Source of the DNA: Ekhidna sp.
GTDB lineage: Bacteria; Bacteroidota; Bacteroidia; Cytophagales; Cyclobacteriaceae
Length of the DNA: 10,355 bases
Direction: 5' to 3'
NCBI GenBank assembly: GCA_013214445.1
Contig: JABSPG010000108.1
Coordinates: 1-10,355 of the forward strand
Position 1 is the first letter of the stretch. Each line of letters opens with the position of its first letter. The notes beneath the pieces were generated by a model. It worked only from the letters and a program-made list of their open reading frames with translations. It ran no database searches and was not told where the DNA came from. Of this stretch, positions 6,659 to 10,355 are shown piece by piece. Position numbers and translations under genes: made by a program.

Positions 6659-7129
6659 ATGGATTGGCTAATCATTACAGGAATTATACTACTAGGTACC
6701 TTTCTAATTGTTGCTGAGATAATTTTCGTGCCGGGTACGACAATTGTGGGTATACTGGGATTTATTTTCTCAGGCTATGGGATTTATTTGGGCTATTCTT
6801 ATTTCGGAGCAGGAACTGGAACCTCCATATTAATTGCCACATTACTAATAAATGTAGGAGCCTTAGTAGTTGCTTTCAAGAGTAAGTCATGGGAGCGGTT
6901 TTCCCTTAAAGACACAATGAAAGGTAAATACAATGAAGACTTCCAATTGGAGCTGACGGAAGGGGATATTGGAACGACCATTTCATCACTCAAGCCAGTG
7001 GGAAAGGCTTTGTTTAAAGAACAAGAAATTGAAGTGCGATCGAATGGAGGATTTGTCGCCGAAAATGTTGAAATTGAAGTGCTAAAAATAGCTTCATCAA
7101 AAATCTTTGTACAACCTGTAAAAAAGTAA
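6659..7129 (+). CDS. NfeD-like membrane protein (short form, flotillin partner)
   Basis: The 156-residue protein has three membrane segments (about 3-23, 27-46, 55-73) followed by a soluble C-terminal domain. E20 and the P25-G26 pair at the end of segment 1 fit the NfeD 'ExFxxPG' pattern. Residues 102-117, GDIGTTISSLKPVGKA, start an OB-fold typical of NfeD C-termini, continuing to about 154. It lacks the ClpP-like serine protease domain of long NfeD proteins, so it is the short, non-proteolytic type. Such proteins are nearly always encoded beside a flotillin and are thought to act with it in membrane microdomains. Here floA begins 4 bp after the stop, and proS ends 8 bp before the start, so the three are very likely one operon. 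Confidence 0.9.
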   Translation: MDWLIITGIILLGTFLIVAEIIFVPGTTIVGILGFIFSGYGIYLGYSYFGAGTGTSILIATLLINVGALVVAFKSKSWERFSLKDTMKGKYNEDFQLELTEGDIGTTISSLKPVGKALFKEQEIEVRSNGGFVAENVEIEVLKIASSKIFVQPVKK

Positions 7130-7133
7130 CATC

Positions 7134-8156
7134 ATGGGTAGCAGTGTAATGCTCATACTGATTGTAATTGGAGGAATTATCCTCTTTTTCATTTTTCTAT
7201 ACTTCGTACCAGTCAACCTCTGGATCACTGCCATTTTTTCCGGCGTAAGAGTAGGGCTTCTTGAGTTGGTGTTTATGCGAATAAGGAAGGTACCTCCTTC
7301 TATCGTAGTAAATTCATTAATTACGGCTACTAAAGCCGGTCTTACGATTCAAGAGACAGATGGTAGCACCCCAAGACAGCTGAGGACTCAAGAACTAGAG
7401 ACTCACTACTTGGCAGGAGGTAATGTTCCTCAAGTAATCAAAGCTTTGATATCTGCGGATAAAGCAAATATCAACTTGACATTTAAGCAAGCTACTGCTA
7501 TTGATTTGGCTGGTAGAGACGTATTTGAGGCGGTACAGATCTCAGTAAACCCGAAAGTAATAAACACACCATCAGTAGCTGCTGTAGCTGCTGACGGAAT
7601 TCAGTTGGTAGCTAAAGCACGAGTAACCATCCGGGCCAATATTCAGCAACTTGTGGGAGGTGCTGGTGAAGAAACCATCCTTGCACGTGTAGGTGAAGGT
7701 ATCGTCACTTCCGTGGGTTCTGCTTCTACTCACAAGGAAGTACTTGAGAATCCTGATAAGATTTCAAAACTTGTTTTACAAAGAGGTCTTGACGCAGGTA
7801 CTGCATTCGAAATCTTATCTATTGATATAGCAGATGTTGATGTTGGAGCGAACATTGGTGCAAAGCTTCAGACAGATCAAGCTTCAGCAGATTTGAAGGT
7901 TGCGGAAGCAAAAGCCGAAGAGAGAAGAGCTATGGCCGTTGCAGAAGAACAAGAGATGGTAGCAAAAGCACAAGAAGCAAGAGCAAAAGTTATTTTGGCT
8001 GAAGCAGAAGTACCAAAGGCACTAGCCGAGGCTTTTAGAAGTGGCAACTTAGGTGTTATGGATTACTACAAATTCCAAAACATTGAAGCAGATACCGATA
8101 TGAGAAGCTCCATCGCAGGATCAGGCAGCAAAAAATCCGGAAAGAAAAAAGATTAA
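7134..8156 (+). CDS. floA: Flotillin-like protein FloA (YqfA family)
   Basis: FloA scaffolds functional membrane microdomains in bacteria, affecting membrane fluidity and the assembly of signalling and secretion complexes. The 340-residue length is normal for the family. Residues 5-25 are a hydrophobic membrane anchor, followed by VPVNLWITAIFSGVRVGL (25-42), a family hallmark that probably forms a re-entrant segment. The SPHB/PHB-like domain occupies about 60-240, with a conserved stretch around QLRTQELETHYLAGG. From about 250 to 300 the chain is an Ala/Glu-rich coiled coil with repeated EA pairs, used for oligomerisation. It ends in a flexible Gly/Ser/Lys tail (328-340). The ATG at 7134 gives the best anchor; a second ATG at codon 6 would shorten it. 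It is the last gene of the proS-nfeD-floA operon, closed by the terminator at 8179-8208. Confidence 0.95.
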   Translation: MGSSVMLILIVIGGIILFFIFLYFVPVNLWITAIFSGVRVGLLELVFMRIRKVPPSIVVNSLITATKAGLTIQETDGSTPRQLRTQELETHYLAGGNVPQVIKALISADKANINLTFKQATAIDLAGRDVFEAVQISVNPKVINTPSVAAVAADGIQLVAKARVTIRANIQQLVGGAGEETILARVGEGIVTSVGSASTHKEVLENPDKISKLVLQRGLDAGTAFEILSIDIADVDVGANIGAKLQTDQASADLKVAEAKAEERRAMAVAEEQEMVAKAQEARAKVILAEAEVPKALAEAFRSGNLGVMDYYKFQNIEADTDMRSSIAGSGSKKSGKKKD

Positions 8157-8178
8157 ACGTCAAATACTAAGTAGAGAG

Positions 8179-8208
8179 AAAGCGCCTTAAAGATTAGGGC
8201 GCTTTTTT
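8179..8208 (+). terminator. Intrinsic terminator after floA
   Basis: Arms AAAGCGCC (8179-8186) and GGCGCTTT (8198-8205) form a perfect 8-bp stem with an 11-nt loop, followed by an unbroken T run to 8208. The T run overlaps the stop of the convergent BstA-like gene at 8207-8209. On the minus strand the hairpin is followed by CTTTCTCTC, a poorer U-tract, so it may also stop that transcript but less efficiently. Confidence 0.88.
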
Positions 8209-8767
8209 ATTGTTCTGCTATTTGTTCAGGAGTAAACTCCCCTTTCACTTTAAGAGCTTGCTCAATGTGCGCTAAATGGTGTCGGCAATGCCAATCATAA
8301 AGCCCTACCATCCATTCCAACTGCAACTCTCCCTCATATTCAGGATGAAAGAACGTTCTTTTCTTTTGATCAGATGTCAGTGATTTGAGAAGCATGACCC
8401 AACGATTGTGTAATCCAGATAGAATTTCGATTGAATCATTTATTTCCTCATTGTCCGCATCTGCGGTTTTAGCCCATTCAGACTCCTGATAAGGCTTAAT
8501 GGTTGGTTTTTCCTCCGAAACAACCAACTTAAACCTGATGAAGCTGTTCATATGACTATCCGCGAGGTGATGTATGATCTGCTTTATATTCCAGCTTCCT
8601 GGACGATACTGGAATTCCAACTCTTCATAAGAAAGATTACCCACCAATTTCTTCAAGTTTTCTGGCAAACTCTCAATGGTCCTGACCCATTGATTAAACT
8701 GGTCTTCTGATACTTCAGCAGATGCCTGATACTTGCCGACCGGGAATTTTAAACTCTCAATATCCAC
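8207..8767 (-). CDS. DinB-superfamily YfiT/BstA-like protein (putative bacillithiol S-transferase)
   Basis: The 186-residue protein matches the YfiT/BstA family along its whole length: FPVGKY near the start (8-13), YRPGSWNIKQIIHHLADSHM (54-73), IRFKL, KPTIKPY, HNRWVMLL, then LYDWHCRHHLAHI (156-168) near the end. The metal-binding triad would be H67, H160 and H164, all present, as in the four-helix DinB fold. Family members are metal-dependent thiol transferases; B. subtilis BstA joins bacillithiol to electrophiles, and many Bacteroidota make bacillithiol. Substrate use here is inferred. The start is GTG at 8767, 5 bp after the DUF2480 stop, so the two genes form a probable operon, transcribed towards floA. 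ATG alternatives lie well inside the conserved region, so GTG is favoured. Confidence 0.88.
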   Translation of the reverse strand: MDIESLKFPVGKYQASAEVSEDQFNQWVRTIESLPENLKKLVGNLSYEELEFQYRPGSWNIKQIIHHLADSHMNSFIRFKLVVSEEKPTIKPYQESEWAKTADADNEEINDSIEILSGLHNRWVMLLKSLTSDQKKRTFFHPEYEGELQLEWMVGLYDWHCRHHLAHIEQALKVKGEFTPEQIAEQ

Positions 8768-8772
8768 TGTGA

Positions 8773-9285
8773 TTAGTTTTTTCGCTGTTTATAGATTGGA
8801 ACTGTACTGCATGGTTCTCCATACATTAAGCTGGTAACGAGTGGAAGCAGCTGGTCTGTTACTTTGGTATATGCGTACTCAATGTTTTTAACATTCCCGC
8901 ACCCTTTGATAACAACCTTTTTTTCTTTGAGATCATTTTCTCTAATGCAAGATGCTATTGCCTCATCAATTAGTGACTTCTCCACATCTTCTTTATCACC
9001 AAACGTGACAGAATTAGCAACAGGCTTGAGTTTTGTCACTAACAGCATGTATGCCCAGGTAGGTACGATCGCCTCTGCTGAGCAGATTAATCCCACATTT
9101 TTGTCTTGATAAACAGACCAATCATTATCCTTAAGAAAAGTGCGAAAATCTTTTTCCTTTAGTATAATCCCTTCAAATAGTACATCCTTGACATCAAAAA
9201 TCACCGTTTCTCCTGAGTGAAGATAGTCTTCCAGATCGACAGATACCAGTGGACTTTTTGCTACTCTATTTACAATCTCTTCCAT
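8773..9285 (-). CDS. DUF2480 family protein
   Basis: This 170-residue soluble protein belongs to a family I know only from Bacteroidota and whose function is not established. Recognisable family segments are DLEDYL (17-22), FDVKDVLFEGIILKEKDFR (30-48), VGLICSAEAIVPTWAYMLL (64-82), KGCGN (127-131) and GEPCSTVPIYK (156-166). Four cysteines (C68, C113, C129, C159) occur, three of them inside conserved segments, so metal or Fe-S binding or thiol chemistry is conceivable. My recollection is that DUF2480 genes often lie near suf Fe-S assembly genes in this phylum; no suf gene is visible here. It is the first gene of the minus-strand pair with the BstA-like gene, 5 bp apart, with a -7 box 43 bp before its ATG. 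The family call is fairly firm; the role is unknown. Confidence 0.85.
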   Translation of the reverse strand: MEEIVNRVAKSPLVSVDLEDYLHSGETVIFDVKDVLFEGIILKEKDFRTFLKDNDWSVYQDKNVGLICSAEAIVPTWAYMLLVTKLKPVANSVTFGDKEDVEKSLIDEAIASCIRENDLKEKKVVIKGCGNVKNIEYAYTKVTDQLLPLVTSLMYGEPCSTVPIYKQRKN

Positions 9286-9328
9286 AGTCTATGAGTAACT
9301 GCATTTTCAAATTAGTCGTTCGCTATCC

Positions 9329-9336
9329 CAAAGATA
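9329..9336 (-). promoter_or_regulatory. Candidate -7 box for the DUF2480/BstA-like operon
   Basis: The minus strand reads TATCTTTG, an exact TAnnTTTG match. Transcription would begin near 9323, giving a leader of about 38 nt before the DUF2480 ATG. No clear TTTG -33 element is seen about 20 bp upstream. Confidence 0.38.
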
Positions 9337-9398
9337 ATTACACCATAAACCCACAGCTTGAGATTCTTGTAAATTGCAAATTCAAATAGATTAGGTAG

Positions 9399-10319
9399 AT
9401 GATTTTACTCGATTCAATATCCAAAGACTTAACATCATGGATTAATGCACTAAAGGAAGAGCTACCCGCCGACGAAGTGGTTACTTGGGATGAGGTTAAA
9501 GACCCTAGCAAGGTCAAAGTAGCAGTGGTGTGGAATCATCGAAAAGATTTATTTCAAAGACTTCCCAATGTAGAGCTAGTGGCATCTCTTGGTGCTGGAG
9601 TTGATCATATTGTGAATGATCCTCATCTCTTGAAAGAGATACCCGTTTCTAAAGTTATCAGCTCTCACTTAACCGTTCCAATGAGTAACTACTGTATTGG
9701 GGCAATTCTGCACTTTCACAAACAATTTGATAAATACTGGGAAGACAAAAATCAAAAACGCTGGCATCAAGAATTTGATCCGGAAAAACCCATGAAAATA
9801 GGCATTCTAGGCTTGGGAGAGTTAGGGACTGATTTAGCTAAAAAGCTAGTTTTACTTGGATTCGAAGTGCATGGACTAAGTCGCACCAAAAAGAATTTGG
9901 AATCCGTTTCGACATATGGTGGAAATGAACTGAACACGTTCCTATCAAGGATTAACACCCTAGTTTGTATGCTCCCTGCCACACCAAAGACGGAAGGCAT
10001 TATCAATCAAGATCTCTTAAACAAACTTCCAAAAGGCTCTTATCTCATCAACGTAGGACGGGGAAAACAACAAATAGACAATGACATCTTGAAGGCTTTA
10101 GAAAATGGCCGGTTGAAAGGAGCATTTTTGGATGTATTCCCTGAAGAACCATTGCCTAAGACAAGTCCACTCTGGACGCATCCAAAAATTTTTATCACGC
10201 CCCACATCGCTGTGGTCACCAAGGTGGAAGCAGCTGTGCCACAAATAGTAGAAAATTACCATAGATTAAGAAATGGAGAGCCTTTGATCAACTTGATTGA
10301 CAGAGACAAAGGGTATTGA
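9399..10319 (+). CDS. ghrA: D-2-hydroxyacid dehydrogenase, glyoxylate/hydroxypyruvate reductase A type
   Basis: The enzyme reduces glyoxylate or hydroxypyruvate (or a related 2-oxoacid) with NAD(P)H in the cytoplasm. The split substrate domain (1-100 plus the C-terminus) has SLGAGVDHI (63-71). The Rossmann domain has G138-L-G140-E-L-G143. Strand beta-2 ends in LSRTKK (160-165) with no acidic residue, as in NADPH-preferring GhrA, so NADPH is the likelier cofactor. Catalytic residues are R221 in NVGRG, E250 in FPEEPLP and H269 in ITPHIA. The segment GAFLDVF-EEPLP-SPLW-HP--FITPH is very close in pattern to E. coli GhrA. The 306-residue length is normal. The ATG at 9399 follows TTAGGTAG, a modest ribosome binding site. 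It diverges from DUF2480; no partner gene is visible downstream. The exact substrate is not settled by sequence. Confidence 0.92.
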   Translation: MILLDSISKDLTSWINALKEELPADEVVTWDEVKDPSKVKVAVVWNHRKDLFQRLPNVELVASLGAGVDHIVNDPHLLKEIPVSKVISSHLTVPMSNYCIGAILHFHKQFDKYWEDKNQKRWHQEFDPEKPMKIGILGLGELGTDLAKKLVLLGFEVHGLSRTKKNLESVSTYGGNELNTFLSRINTLVCMLPATPKTEGIINQDLLNKLPKGSYLINVGRGKQQIDNDILKALENGRLKGAFLDVFPEEPLPKTSPLWTHPKIFITPHIAVVTKVEAAVPQIVENYHRLRNGEPLINLIDRDKGY

Positions 10320-10355
10320 AGAGACGCAAATAAATGACTCTCAATATGAAGCATA

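Noticed and set aside
10334..10355. ATG at 10334, 14 bp after the GhrA-like stop, possibly the start of another gene
   Set aside because: Only seven codons are visible before the window ends, with no ribosome binding site and no recognisable sequence, so it cannot be supported.

Overview
The window looks like chromosomal DNA of a Bacteroidota bacterium, probably a marine member of the Cytophagales. Evidence: an AT-leaning genome; lineage-typical families (DUF1599, the BT_3928-type DoxX/MauE protein, an OmpP1/FadL barrel with the Bacteroidota N-terminal signature, DUF2480, a YfiT/BstA bacillithiol S-transferase-like protein); and several TAnnTTTG boxes, the -7 element of Bacteroidota promoters. 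The genus is inferred only loosely. I see no mobile element, CRISPR array, tRNA, rRNA or phage gene.

Layout. Positions 1-84 (-) hold the first 28 codons of what is probably folP, running off the left edge. It diverges from a + strand operon of a tandem-duplicated DUF1599 protein (137-682), a BT_3928-family membrane protein with a periplasmic redox-like domain (722-1816) and aroK (1813-2286). An 11-bp inverted repeat sits on the folP start between the two divergent units. The aroK stop overlaps the stop of the convergent - strand pair: a secreted Trp/Gly-repeat and Ser/Arg-rich protein (3815-5050), then an OmpP1/FadL-like outer-membrane barrel (2283-3806). A 130-bp divergent region separates that pair from a + strand operon of proS, an NfeD-like protein and floA (5181-8156), which ends in a clear intrinsic terminator at 8179-8208. 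A - strand pair follows: DUF2480 (8773-9285) and a DinB/YfiT-type protein (8207-8767). Divergent from it is a GhrA-type 2-hydroxyacid dehydrogenase (9399-10319).

How the genes work together. Most of the window is housekeeping: folate synthesis (folP), chorismate synthesis (aroK), prolyl-tRNA charging (proS), flotillin microdomains (nfeD-floA), low-molecular-weight thiol chemistry (BstA-like) and 2-oxoacid reduction (GhrA-like). The least explained parts are the Trp-repeat/Ser-Arg-rich secreted protein paired with an outer-membrane barrel, the DUF1599/BT_3928 pair, the folP-proximal inverted repeat, and DUF2480. I do not see convincing evidence of a wholly new multi-gene system. Four coding regions use or could use non-ATG starts (folP GTG, aroK GTG, BstA-like GTG, and TTG codons just before the barrel gene's ATG).
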